DNA from: DATMAM01 sp035559995
GTDB taxonomy: Bacteria; Desulfobacterota; Binatia; UBA9968
Direction of reading: 5' to 3'
Length of the DNA stretch: 64,000 nucleotides
Assembly (NCBI GenBank): GCA_035559995.1
Contig: DATMAM010000039.1
Span: 166,848 to 230,847, forward strand
Shown here: one piece after another, positions 1 to 7,290 of the stretch
How positions within the stretch are numbered: the first letter of the stretch is position 1
Layout of the letters: every line of letters starts with the position of its first letter
Made by a program: the position numbers and the translations under genes
Notes under the pieces: generated by a model
The model's database searches: none
Told to the model about the DNA's origin: nothing
Seen by the model: only the letters and a program-made list of their open reading frames with translations

Positions 1-284
1 CTGAAGCGCTGCGCGAAGCCGGCGAGAAGGCCAAAGGGGAGGTCGACCCGATCAGCGACATTCGCGGCTCGGCATGGTACAAGAAGGAGATGGTCGGCGT
101 GTTCGTGCGCCGCGCTCTGGAGCAGGCGATAAGCGCGGCGCGCGGGGCGGCGACCCGGGGGAGCGCGCGCCCGGTAAGTAAAGCGGTCGGGCGCGCTTTG
201 GTCAAAGCCGCGGGCAAGCTAAGGGCCGCGGCGAAAAAAGGCGCTAAGAAAACTTCGAGCACGAGGCGAGGAAAGAAAAAGTGA
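1..284 (+). CDS. CoxM/CutM-type FAD-binding subunit, C-terminal fragment
   Basis: The frame is open from the window edge (first full codon at 3), so only the last 93 residues are seen. The stretch DIRGSAWYKKEMVGVFVRRA is the typical C-terminus of the FAD-binding medium subunit of the xanthine dehydrogenase/CO dehydrogenase family, which passes electrons from the molybdenum subunit to FAD. After ALEQAI comes an unusual tail of about 50 residues, very rich in Lys, Arg and Ala and histone-H1-like, which family members normally lack. The stop overlaps the GTG of the next gene by 4 bases, which implies one transcript with the coxG-like gene. Substrate cannot be told from this fragment. Confidence 0.75.
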   Translation, partial: EALREAGEKAKGEVDPISDIRGSAWYKKEMVGVFVRRALEQAISAARGAATRGSARPVSKAVGRALVKAAGKLRAAAKKGAKKTSSTRRGKKK

Positions 285-736
285 AATTTCAGCAAAAAGC
301 GACGATTCCGGTAGGGCGCGAGCCGCTCTGGGACTTTTTGATGGACGTCCCCAAGGTGGCCAAATCGCTTCCCGGAGTGGAAAGCGTAAACAAGATCGAC
401 GACACGACCTACGAGGGCGTGTTAAAAGTCAGAGTGGGGCCGATCGGCCTCAATCTCGCGGGAAAGATTTTTTTGGAAGAAAGAGACAAGGACAACTGGA
501 AGGCCGCGCTCAGGGCGGAGGCCGCCGATCGGATGGCGGCCGGGGCCGTAAGGGGCAAAACCTCGATGCAGCTTAAAGAGCTCGGGCCTTCCGAGACCGA
601 GCTTTTGGTCGAGACCGACGTGAGCATTCTCGGGAAGATCGGCGAGTTTGGCCAGCCGATCATCCGCAAAAAGGCCGACCAGATGCTGAACGAGTTCGTC
701 GAGAATATTAAAAAGCAGCTTGCGGCCAAGTCGTAG
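281..736 (+). CDS. CoxG family SRPBCC-domain protein
   Basis: A 151-residue protein starting at GTG 281 within a GTGA overlap. The N-terminal KATIPVGREPLWDFLMDVPK, then LPGVE and later VRVGPIGLNLAG, are typical of the carbon monoxide dehydrogenase subunit G (CoxG) family, which has a hydrophobic-pocket SRPBCC/START-like fold. CoxG proteins accompany molybdenum hydroxylases and help in assembly, membrane attachment or electron hand-off. Here the protein ends in KKQLAAKS with no hydrophobic C-terminal anchor, so it looks soluble. It is the last gene of the molybdenum-hydroxylase operon entering from the left. The family call is strong; the exact partner enzyme is unknown. Confidence 0.85.
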   Translation: MKFQQKATIPVGREPLWDFLMDVPKVAKSLPGVESVNKIDDTTYEGVLKVRVGPIGLNLAGKIFLEERDKDNWKAALRAEAADRMAAGAVRGKTSMQLKELGPSETELLVETDVSILGKIGEFGQPIIRKKADQMLNEFVENIKKQLAAKS

Positions 737-880
737 GGCGACGAAGCGAGCGACGTGCGCGCAAGCGCGCCTGTTGTTCTTTCGAGAGAGCGTGTCACGG
801 CGCCAAGAACGCGCCGCTCAAGAAAGGACCGCCGGCTCGGCTGACTACGACCCGGCCCCGGTCCGCGCGGGCGCAGTCCA

Positions 881-1840
881 CTATCTTCCGCGATAACGCG
901 CCTCCAGATCCGCTAAGAACCCATCCAGACCAGACCCATCGCCTGCGGGCCGGGCTTTCTTAAGCTCGGCTATCAGAACTTTTAGCTCGCCGATTTTCTC
1001 GGAAAGCGCGACAACGCGGTCGAAGTACTTGTAGTACGCAAGGTCGTGGCTTAGCTTTGCCTCCAGCGCCCGCTCGGCGTCCTGATCCTTGAGCTGAGAA
1101 TCGTAGTAGCGTTTGTAAGCCGGATAGGCGTCGAGCCGGCGAAAAACGGCTCTTCTTGCCTCGTCCAACGGCGCGCTTGCAAAGATTTGAAGCGCCTCGC
1201 CGATCAGCGCCAGAAGCTCGCGGGATAGCCGGCGCTCCTCCTCGATCGCGCGCTTCATTTCGGCGGCGGCGGCTTCGTCGGACCTGCTCTCGAGAAACCT
1301 GAGCGCGACGATCATCCCCAACGGCGTGATCAACGCCTCTTCCTCCTCCCACGGCAGGGCGAAATTTCTGTCGTCGTGAAGGTCCTCGTGAACGATCACC
1401 GTGACTTTGCGCGCCGTGCTCTCTCTGGCGAAATCCAGCGTGATCAGCGCTTCTTTGTCGCCGAACTGGTTTCCCCGCCTGACGTACTGGCTATAGCCCG
1501 GAGCGTGGTAGATGCGATCGAGCGGCACCTGGTCTTGGGGAAGGGCGAACTTGATGCCGATGTGGACGTCGACCGGGCCGCGGGTTGCGATCGTGCCGAG
1601 CTTCTGGAGCCAGATCCAGAGCATCGACTTTGGCCGCAGGCTACCGCGGCCATCCCGCGCCAGCGCTTCGGTCGGCTCGATCGCGAGCGTCTTTTCAAAC
1701 GCTTTGACTTCCCGGGCGAGCGACAACGCCTCCCGCAGGACCTTATCTTCAGAGTTGCGACCAACCACGGGCACGGTGCAGGAGCACAGGAGTAGCAGGC
1801 CGAGAACCGGCAAACGCCTTCGTGCCTGCGCCAGCTCCAT
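881..1840 (-). CDS. putative lipoprotein with HEXXH zinc-protease-like motif
   Basis: 319 residues if started at ATG 1840; the frame extends to 1900, but the ATG at 1840 gives a proper lipoprotein signal: Arg-rich n-region, PVLGLLLLCS and lipidation Cys21. The motif HEDLH at residues 151-155 fits HEXXH, and an acidic run EEEE at 165-168 could supply a third zinc ligand. The layout (HEXXH, acidic stretch, then a long helical C-terminus with YYKYFDRVVALSEKIGELK) recalls secreted aminopeptidase-like lipoproteins, but I cannot name the family. It is convergent with the coxG gene and divergent from the HAMP fragment. Zinc-metalloprotease activity is inference from the motif alone. Confidence 0.6.
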   Translation of the reverse strand: MELAQARRRLPVLGLLLLCSCTVPVVGRNSEDKVLREALSLAREVKAFEKTLAIEPTEALARDGRGSLRPKSMLWIWLQKLGTIATRGPVDVHIGIKFALPQDQVPLDRIYHAPGYSQYVRRGNQFGDKEALITLDFARESTARKVTVIVHEDLHDDRNFALPWEEEEALITPLGMIVALRFLESRSDEAAAAEMKRAIEEERRLSRELLALIGEALQIFASAPLDEARRAVFRRLDAYPAYKRYYDSQLKDQDAERALEAKLSHDLAYYKYFDRVVALSEKIGELKVLIAELKKARPAGDGSGLDGFLADLEARYRGR

Positions 1841-1893
1841 GAGACATACAAGGTAATCAAATCGGTCGCGGATTACAAAAATCCAAAACCATA

Positions 1894-1921
1894 TTGACAA
1901 TCAGTCGGCAAATGGTATGTG
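1894..1921 (+). promoter_or_regulatory. possible sigma-70 promoter upstream of HAMP fragment
   Basis: TTGACA at 1894-1899 and TATGTG at 1916-1921 are separated by 16 bases. The -10 match is weak. It lies about 85 bases before the ATG of the truncated HAMP-kinase fragment. Confidence 0.3.
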
Positions 1922-2004
1922 GCTGTAGCGTTGTCTTGGCCGCCAAGCGGCGTCTTAAACTTCTCCAGCTCAAGCGCGAACTTTACATCCGAGGCGAGGG
2001 AAGC

Positions 2005-2208
2005 ATGGGAAAGATTATGCCCGTAACAACCACCGGGGAAAGCCTGGACAAGCGCGTGCTGCTCCAGGTCCTGACCGCGATAAAAAGCGGCGATTTTTCG
2101 GCGCGCCTTCCAGGCGGATGGACGGGAATCGACGGCAAAATCGCCGATACGCTCAACGATATCGCCGAGCTGATGGAGGACAACACCCAGCCGAACGTAA
2201 AAGCGTAG
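2005..2208 (+). pseudogene. truncated HAMP-domain hybrid sensor kinase, N-terminal fragment
   Basis: A 67-residue frame from ATG 2005, preceded by a GAGGCGAGGGA ribosome-binding region. LLQVLTAIKSGDFSARLPGG followed by WTGIDGKIADTLNDI matches the first HAMP linker of large soluble hybrid histidine kinases that begin with arrays of HAMP repeats (usual form KGDFSVRLP..WTG..GKIADTFNEI). Such proteins are normally more than 1000 residues; here the frame ends after the first repeat. The stop TAG lies inside a hairpin repeat starting at 2204, so the repeat sits exactly at the truncation. It is probably a decayed gene head, although expression of the small piece cannot be ruled out. Confidence 0.6.
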
Positions 2209-2287
2209 GGTGGGTTGAGCTCGGCGAAACCCACCGCCGGAGGCGGCGCGATGGGTGCCGGCGCAAACGCGCCTCAACCCATCCTAC
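2204..2287 (+). repeat. hairpin intergenic repeat, copy 1
   Basis: The unit begins CGTAGGGTGGGTTGAGC and ends CTCAACCCATCCTAC, so its ends are inverted, with an inner GAAACCCACC and GATGGGTGCCGGCGC. This is the dispersed GTAGGGTGGGTT type of repeat known from many proteobacterial intergenic regions. It provides the stop codon of the truncated HAMP frame. Confidence 0.7.
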
Positions 2288-2313
2288 AGGCTTGGTTTTT
2301 GATTCGCGCGGAG

Positions 2314-2399
2314 CGTAGGGGTGGGTTGAGCGGTCCGCGAAACCCACCGCGAGAAACGCGACGGGTGCCGGCGCAAGCGCCCCTCCGCCCATCGTGCGA
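2314..2399 (+). repeat. hairpin intergenic repeat, copy 2
   Basis: A second, diverged copy of the element at 2204-2287, in the same orientation and 26 bases downstream: CGTAGGGGTGGGTTGAGC, then GAAACCCACCGC, GACGGGTGCCGGCGC and CGCCCATCGTGC. The pair fills the gap between the HAMP fragment and the end of the UbiD gene and could act as a transcription barrier. Confidence 0.65.
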
Positions 2400-2463
2400 T
2401 TTTTTCTTGCCAGCGCTGACAATCGCGCCACAGCCGCATCGGACAAAATAACTCGCGGGTCGC

Positions 2464-4050
2464 TCAGATCCGCTTTCTTTCAGCCGCCGCGCGCCGGCCG
2501 ATCTCAAAGTGTTTCCCCTGAAGCGCAAGCTCCGCCTCCTCGCGATTGCGCTCGGACCAGTAGCCGAGCTCGTAGCCGAACCACGGCTCTTTGAGCGCAA
2601 GCGGCGGGAGCTTGAGCCGCCGCCAGATGTCGAGCGCCGCTTCCATGAACTCGCGCCGCGGGAGCGAGATCGGCTTATAGGGCCACGGTCGCGTCGCGTC
2701 GATACAGAGAACGCTCGAGCGAGTCTCTTTGACGACCGCGCCGCGGGAGTCCGCCCACTCCTCGGGCGGCACGACCGAGGGATCGAGCCCCATGGTCTGG
2801 CTATCGACGATCCTCACGTCGCGGTGCGGCTGGACGCGAAACGAGATCGCCCAGTTCACCGAGTCCGGATCGCGCGCGTCGATATCTTCGTCAACGACGA
2901 CCAAAACTTTGCCCACGTCGGCTCCGAGCCGGAGCGCGCCGATAACGCGCTCGAAGTCTTCAGGCGAGCGCTTTTTGATCTTTACGACGAGATAGGCCCA
3001 GCTGCCGCTGCTCTCGTGCATGGCGACGTCCAAGACATTGTCGAGCCCCGCCGCCCCGAGGCGCTTCAGCACGACGCCTTCGGTCGCCACACCGCGAAGC
3101 TTGCTGCTCTCGCTCGGCGGAAACTGGCTCAGAAACGCGACGTAAATCGGATCGCGCCGCATCGTGATGCAGGAGACGTTCACGAAAAAGCCGAGCCCCT
3201 CGTGCGCCATGTAGCCCGGGAATTCGCCAAACGGCCCTTCCCACTCGGTTTCGTCGGTGGGCATGACGCCTTCGATCACAATTTCAGAATGCGCCGGGAC
3301 AAGCAGGTCCACCGTCTTGCATTTCACGAGCTCGACCGGAGAGCCGGCGATCGCGCCCGCGACGGCGTATTCGCTCGTCTCCAGCGGCACGCGCGCGACC
3401 GCGCTGTACGACAAGTTGGGCGCCACACCGATCACGACCGCCACCTCGAGCGGGCGCTTGAGCGCGCGGCACTTGTTCCAGTGAGCGCGCAGGCCGGCGA
3501 AGTTGCCGGCAAAGCAGCCGATGCGGTCGGGCGCTTTGATCTGCCCGCGGTAGTTCCCCATGTTGTAGCGCCCGGTCTCCGGGTCGCGGCTGACGAAGTG
3601 AGAGGAGGTCGTGTAGGGGCCGTTATCGAAGCCCGGCGTGGAGATCGGCACCGGAAGCAGGTCAAGCCCGCGAAGCTTCAGCTCATCGCCGGTGATGATC
3701 CGCTCCTGGCAGGGGCCGGAAGCGACCTCGACCGGCTCGATGGGATGGGCTTGCGCGCGCGTCCATTTGTCGAAGATCTCTTCCTTGGCGCACTGCATGC
3801 CCAGCGCGTAGATATCCGTGCTGCCGGCATAGCAGGCGACCGCGACCGGCATATCGTATTTGCGCCCGCGGACGTCGGTCACGTTCTCGAAGAGGAAAGC
3901 TTTGCGCTCCGCCTCCGGCAGGCCGCGGTACTGCAGGCGCACGAGCGGATGAAGCTCGGTATCCTTGTTGATCGGCGCGCTGACGCGGATGAGCTTGCCG
4001 GCGCCCTCCAGCGCCTGCAGATACTCTCTAACGTCCCTGTAGTAGGCCAT
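2464..4050 (-). CDS. UbiD family (de)carboxylase
   Basis: 528 residues, usual for the family. The N-terminus MAYYRDVREYLQALEGAGKL and the central block with NMGNYRGQIKAPDRIG are typical of UbiD enzymes, which use prenylated FMN to decarboxylate or carboxylate aromatic and unsaturated acids. EWEGPFGEFPGYMA carries the conserved glutamates of the catalytic E-R-E network, and the downstream SQFPPSESSKLRG loop is also present. No ubiX flavin-prenyltransferase gene is visible in the window. It is transcribed alone, away from the TenA-like/crotonase cluster. Substrate cannot be assigned; the neighbouring CoA-ligase and lyase genes suggest aromatic or branched acid catabolism rather than ubiquinone synthesis (inference). 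Confidence 0.9.
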   Translation of the reverse strand: MAYYRDVREYLQALEGAGKLIRVSAPINKDTELHPLVRLQYRGLPEAERKAFLFENVTDVRGRKYDMPVAVACYAGSTDIYALGMQCAKEEIFDKWTRAQAHPIEPVEVASGPCQERIITGDELKLRGLDLLPVPISTPGFDNGPYTTSSHFVSRDPETGRYNMGNYRGQIKAPDRIGCFAGNFAGLRAHWNKCRALKRPLEVAVVIGVAPNLSYSAVARVPLETSEYAVAGAIAGSPVELVKCKTVDLLVPAHSEIVIEGVMPTDETEWEGPFGEFPGYMAHEGLGFFVNVSCITMRRDPIYVAFLSQFPPSESSKLRGVATEGVVLKRLGAAGLDNVLDVAMHESSGSWAYLVVKIKKRSPEDFERVIGALRLGADVGKVLVVVDEDIDARDPDSVNWAISFRVQPHRDVRIVDSQTMGLDPSVVPPEEWADSRGAVVKETRSSVLCIDATRPWPYKPISLPRREFMEAALDIWRRLKLPPLALKEPWFGYELGYWSERNREEAELALQGKHFEIGRRAAAERKRI

Positions 4051-4064
4051 GTCTTTTCACCTGG

Positions 4065-4085
4065 AAAAAGGGACCGTCCCTTTTT
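4065..4085. repeat. GGGAC palindrome upstream of the UbiD gene
   Basis: A perfect inverted repeat with 10-base arms AAAAAGGGAC and GTCCCTTTTT around one central C. It starts 14 bases before the UbiD start codon on the minus strand, where it may be an operator, a transcript hairpin or a dispersed repeat. A degenerate relative occurs at 9586-9607. Confidence 0.6.
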
Positions 4086-4149
4086 TTGCGCCGATCATCG
4101 CACAGCGCTCCGCGCGGTTCAACGAACGGCGTGCCGGCGCGCGCGTTTA

Positions 4150-4178
4150 TTGACAGCGCCGAGTTCGGCTGATAGGTT
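4150..4178 (+). promoter_or_regulatory. putative sigma-70 promoter of the TenA-like gene
   Basis: TTGACA at 4150-4155, a 17-base spacer, then TAGGTT at 4173-4178. The -35 is perfect, the -10 moderate. It would start transcription about 120 bases before the ATG at 4305. Confidence 0.45.
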
Positions 4179-4304
4179 TCGCGCCGTCGAGATGAAATTT
4201 CGGCTCGACCGAGATCCTCCGCCGCCTGTCGCAAAGCCGAAGCAAAGGGTTCACGAACCGGGGAGACGGGCTGATCTCCGGCCGATCGATCTAAAGGTGA
4301 CGAG

Positions 4305-5090
4305 ATGAAAGAGCCGCGTCCAGGAGAAAAAATGGCGCCCGCCGAGGCCAAGGCCTACGTCGATTACCTCTACGAGAGCATGTACGCGCGCTGGCGGGAG
4401 AGGATTCACAACGGCCGGTTCATGAGCGAGCTCAGGGCGGGGAAGCTCCCCATGCCCGTGATCCGCCAGTTCTTCAGAAACTGGGGGCGCTTTTCGCTGG
4501 AAGTGAATGCCCTGAACGCGCTTTCGTACCACGCGCATCTGTCGTTCTTCGTCAAAAATTTCGATCTTCTCGGCCCGTTCTGCGCGAAAATCGCCGACGA
4601 GCTAATCTCGCCGAAGCCGCCGGGGCATGTCCTCGTGCTTCTGAAAACCGCGGAGGCGATGAAGCTCTCGCGCGCGGAGGTCCTGGAGGCGCCGTACCTG
4701 CCCGAGGCGCGCGCGATCAACGACTTTTGCCACAAGGTCTTTATCGACGGCTCGATCGCGGAGCTCTGGGGGCTGCACGTTTTCGAGGAATCGCTCGCGC
4801 ACTGGTCGGGCGAGTGGTTTCGAGCTTTGACGTCCCACTACGGCTTCAGCAAGGAAGACGCGGTTTATTTTTCCACGCATGAAGAGGCGGACATGGAAAG
4901 CCACGCGCTCGGCCAAGGCGGCGAGCAGGCGATGGGCCACGGTAGCTTCAACCGCGCGGTGCTGAGGCGGCTCGTCGAGGAGGGAAGGGTCGAGCTCCGC
5001 GCAGGATACCCGCTGGAATACTGCGCGCTGACGATGGTCGATCTCCAGGCGCAGATGAAGCGCGCCGCAATCGAAAATCCTTACCCGTGA
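4305..5090 (+). CDS. TenA/PqqC-like heme-oxygenase-fold protein
   Basis: 261 residues, all-helical, beginning MKEPRPGEK. It belongs to the TenA/PqqC/CADD-like superfamily of helical enzymes that often bind two iron ions (heme-oxygenase-like diiron oxidases). Candidate metal-binding residues stand where the family places them: H158 and E161/E162 in HVFEESLAHW, then H192, D196 and H200 in THEEADMESH. LPMPVIRQFFRNW is a typical early helix. It is read toward the crotonase and HMG-CoA-lyase-like genes 160 bases downstream. An oxidative, iron-dependent reaction is likely from the residue pattern; the substrate is unknown, and true TenA thiaminase activity is unlikely. Confidence 0.7.
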   Translation: MKEPRPGEKMAPAEAKAYVDYLYESMYARWRERIHNGRFMSELRAGKLPMPVIRQFFRNWGRFSLEVNALNALSYHAHLSFFVKNFDLLGPFCAKIADELISPKPPGHVLVLLKTAEAMKLSRAEVLEAPYLPEARAINDFCHKVFIDGSIAELWGLHVFEESLAHWSGEWFRALTSHYGFSKEDAVYFSTHEEADMESHALGQGGEQAMGHGSFNRAVLRRLVEEGRVELRAGYPLEYCALTMVDLQAQMKRAAIENPYP

Positions 5091-5250
5091 GCTACGGCCT
5101 TCGTTGAAGCGATCGAAAGCGAATGGTAGCCTGCGTTGACTTGTGCGGCGCCGCCTACCGCGCACGGCCTTTGCGGCGGAAAAGGCGGAGGCCGCTTTCG
5201 TAAAACCGCGGGGCGAAACAATATTTCCGACTCAACGGAGAGGTTAGGCC

Positions 5251-6039
5251 ATGGCCGATTACGTTCTTTACGAGCAAGTGGGCGCCGTCGCTTACGTGAC
5301 CCTGAACCGTCCCGAGCGCATGAACGCGTTGGGGCAGGAGGTCCGCAAGGGGCTGATCGACGCCTTCTGCAAGGTGCGCTACGATCCGTCGGTCAAGGTC
5401 GCGGTGGTGACGGGCGCGGGCGATCGCGCCTTTTGCGCCGGCGCAGACCTCAAGGAGCACAAGGAGCTCTTCGACAAAAAGCCGTACCGGGTCGGGCCCG
5501 ACTACGGCGCGCTCGACGAGCCGCCGAACTCGAGCACGATCGTCATAGAGACCTATAAGCCGGTGATCGCCGCCGTGAACGGCTACGCGCTCGCGGGCGG
5601 TTGCGAGCTGGCCCTGGCGTGCGATATTCGGATCGCGTCGGAAAACGCCAGCTTCGGCCTTCCCGAAGTGAAAGTCGGGCGCGGCGCAAACTTCGCTTCG
5701 GTCATGCTCCAGCAGTGCATCGCGCGCGGCATCGCCATGGAGATGTTGTTCACGGGCGAGCCGATTTCGGCGCAAGAGGCGCTTCGCATCGGGCTGGTGA
5801 ATCGGGTGGTGCCGCTGCCGGAGCTTATTCCGACCGCCCGCGCCCTCGCGGAAAAGATCGCCAAAAACGCGCCGCTTTCGCTCCGCCGGATCAAGGAGCT
5901 GTCCGTCAAGTCGCTGGGCACGCCGCTCTTCTTTGCTCTCAAGATGGCGCCCGGGCCGAGCCCGTACGAGGCAAGCGACGCCAGAGAAGGCGCCGGCGCG
6001 TTCGCGGAGAAGCGCTCGGCGTCTTGGAAGGGCGAGTGA
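5251..6039 (+). CDS. enoyl-CoA hydratase/isomerase family protein
   Basis: 262 residues with the crotonase fold: VTLNRPERMNAL, the oxyanion-hole segments AFCAGADLKE (about residue 60) and GYALAGGCELALACDIR (about 112), and FGLPEVKVG with one acidic catalytic candidate. The usual second part of the signature (PGxGGTQRL) is replaced by RGANFASVML, so a standard hydratase mechanism is not assured; decarboxylase, hydrolase or isomerase activity is possible. A purine-rich GAGAGG precedes ATG 5251. It is followed by the HMG-CoA-lyase-like and acyl-CoA ligase genes in the same direction, which points to a CoA-thioester degradation pathway in the cytoplasm. Confidence 0.85.
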   Translation: MADYVLYEQVGAVAYVTLNRPERMNALGQEVRKGLIDAFCKVRYDPSVKVAVVTGAGDRAFCAGADLKEHKELFDKKPYRVGPDYGALDEPPNSSTIVIETYKPVIAAVNGYALAGGCELALACDIRIASENASFGLPEVKVGRGANFASVMLQQCIARGIAMEMLFTGEPISAQEALRIGLVNRVVPLPELIPTARALAEKIAKNAPLSLRRIKELSVKSLGTPLFFALKMAPGPSPYEASDAREGAGAFAEKRSASWKGE

Positions 6040-6156
6040 CGAGAGCAGGCTGAAAGCCGTAGAACGCGGAGGACCGTCCGGTTGAGGTCATTCTGAGCGC
6101 AGACCCAACCGGCGCCCTTCGCGAAGCTCGGTTCGTAAAGTCGGCAGGAGGAGTGA

Positions 6157-7290
6157 ATGAGCCCATACCCGGAAGTCATCATCACTGAGGAAGGGATGCG
6201 CGACGGGCTCCAAATCGAGAGCGCCGATATCCCGGTGGAGGCAAAGATTCGATTGCTCGATGCGCTCTCGGAGACCGGCCTCAAGGAAATCGCCGTCGGC
6301 TCTTTTGTCAGCCCGAAATGGGTGCCGCAGATGGCCGCCATCGACGAGCTGGTGCGCGGCTTTCATCCGAAACCGGGAGTCAAATACGTCGCGACCGCGC
6401 TGAACGACATCGGCCGCGAGCGCATCAGGCAGTACGTGCCGCCGCTCACGGAAAAAGAGGACGGGGTGCAAACGATCGTCTACATGTGCGACGTGTTTGC
6501 GCAAAGAAATATCAACCGCACGCAGGCTCAGCAGATCGCGCGCTGGCCGAAGATCGTCGAAGCCGCGAAGGCGCAGGGGATCACCGAGACCGGTATCGGG
6601 CTGAGCGCGGCCTGGGGCTCGAACTGGACCGGCGACGTTTCTCAGGCACAACGCATGGACATGCTGGAGCGGCAGTACCGGCTTTGGGAAAAAGCCGGGA
6701 TCGCAGTGACGCGGGTGAGCCTGTCGGATCCGATGGGATGGAATATGCCCGACCAGGTCGAGCGCCAGTTGATCGCGATCAAAGAGCGCTGGCCTTCGAT
6801 TCGAACCTTTAACCTGCATCTGCACAACACGCGCGGGATGGCGATCGCGTCCTCGTACGTTGCGCTCAAGACCTTGTCGAGCGCGGACACGTTGCGCTTG
6901 CAAACGGCGATCGGCGGCATGGGCGGCTGCCCGTTTTGCGGCAACGGGCGCGCGGCCGGGTTGGCCCCGACCGAAGATTTGATTTACATGCTCGAGGAAA
7001 TGGGAATCCCCACCGGCGTGGACCTGGAAAGACTGATCGAGGCGGTGTGGCTGGCCGAGGAGATCGTCGGCCATCCGCTCTGGGGGCATGTCTCCAAGGC
7101 CGGCCCGCGGCCGCGCGGCAAAAAGCTCTATCCGATGGACATGCCTTTCATCGAGACCCTGGAGCAGGCCAAACATTTCATCAAAGGGCCGTCCGTCTAT
7201 GCCGGCGCGCCGTCGCCCTGGCGCGAGCCGATCAAAAGTTTTCAGCGGCCCGAGGCGGCTGAGGCGGACAGAAGCAGCCAGGATCGATGA
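6157..7290 (+). CDS. hydroxymethylglutaryl-CoA lyase-like protein
   Basis: 377 residues of the DRE-TIM metallolyase superfamily. EEGMRDGLQ puts R15 and D16 at the catalytic and metal-binding places; H221 and H223 (NLHLHNTRG) are the metal-binding pair; GGMGGCPFCGN carries the lyase cysteine C258 on the mobile loop; PTEDLIYMLEEMGIPTGVDL matches the HMG-CoA lyase family closely. These enzymes cleave 3-hydroxy-3-methylglutaryl-CoA or similar 3-hydroxyacyl-CoAs to acetyl-CoA and a ketone product. It runs about 60-80 residues longer than mitochondrial-type mature lyases, mainly at the C-terminus. RBS AGGAGGAG precedes ATG 6157. ATGA overlap with the next gene shows translational coupling. Confidence 0.85.
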   Translation: MSPYPEVIITEEGMRDGLQIESADIPVEAKIRLLDALSETGLKEIAVGSFVSPKWVPQMAAIDELVRGFHPKPGVKYVATALNDIGRERIRQYVPPLTEKEDGVQTIVYMCDVFAQRNINRTQAQQIARWPKIVEAAKAQGITETGIGLSAAWGSNWTGDVSQAQRMDMLERQYRLWEKAGIAVTRVSLSDPMGWNMPDQVERQLIAIKERWPSIRTFNLHLHNTRGMAIASSYVALKTLSSADTLRLQTAIGGMGGCPFCGNGRAAGLAPTEDLIYMLEEMGIPTGVDLERLIEAVWLAEEIVGHPLWGHVSKAGPRPRGKKLYPMDMPFIETLEQAKHFIKGPSVYAGAPSPWREPIKSFQRPEAAEADRSSQDR

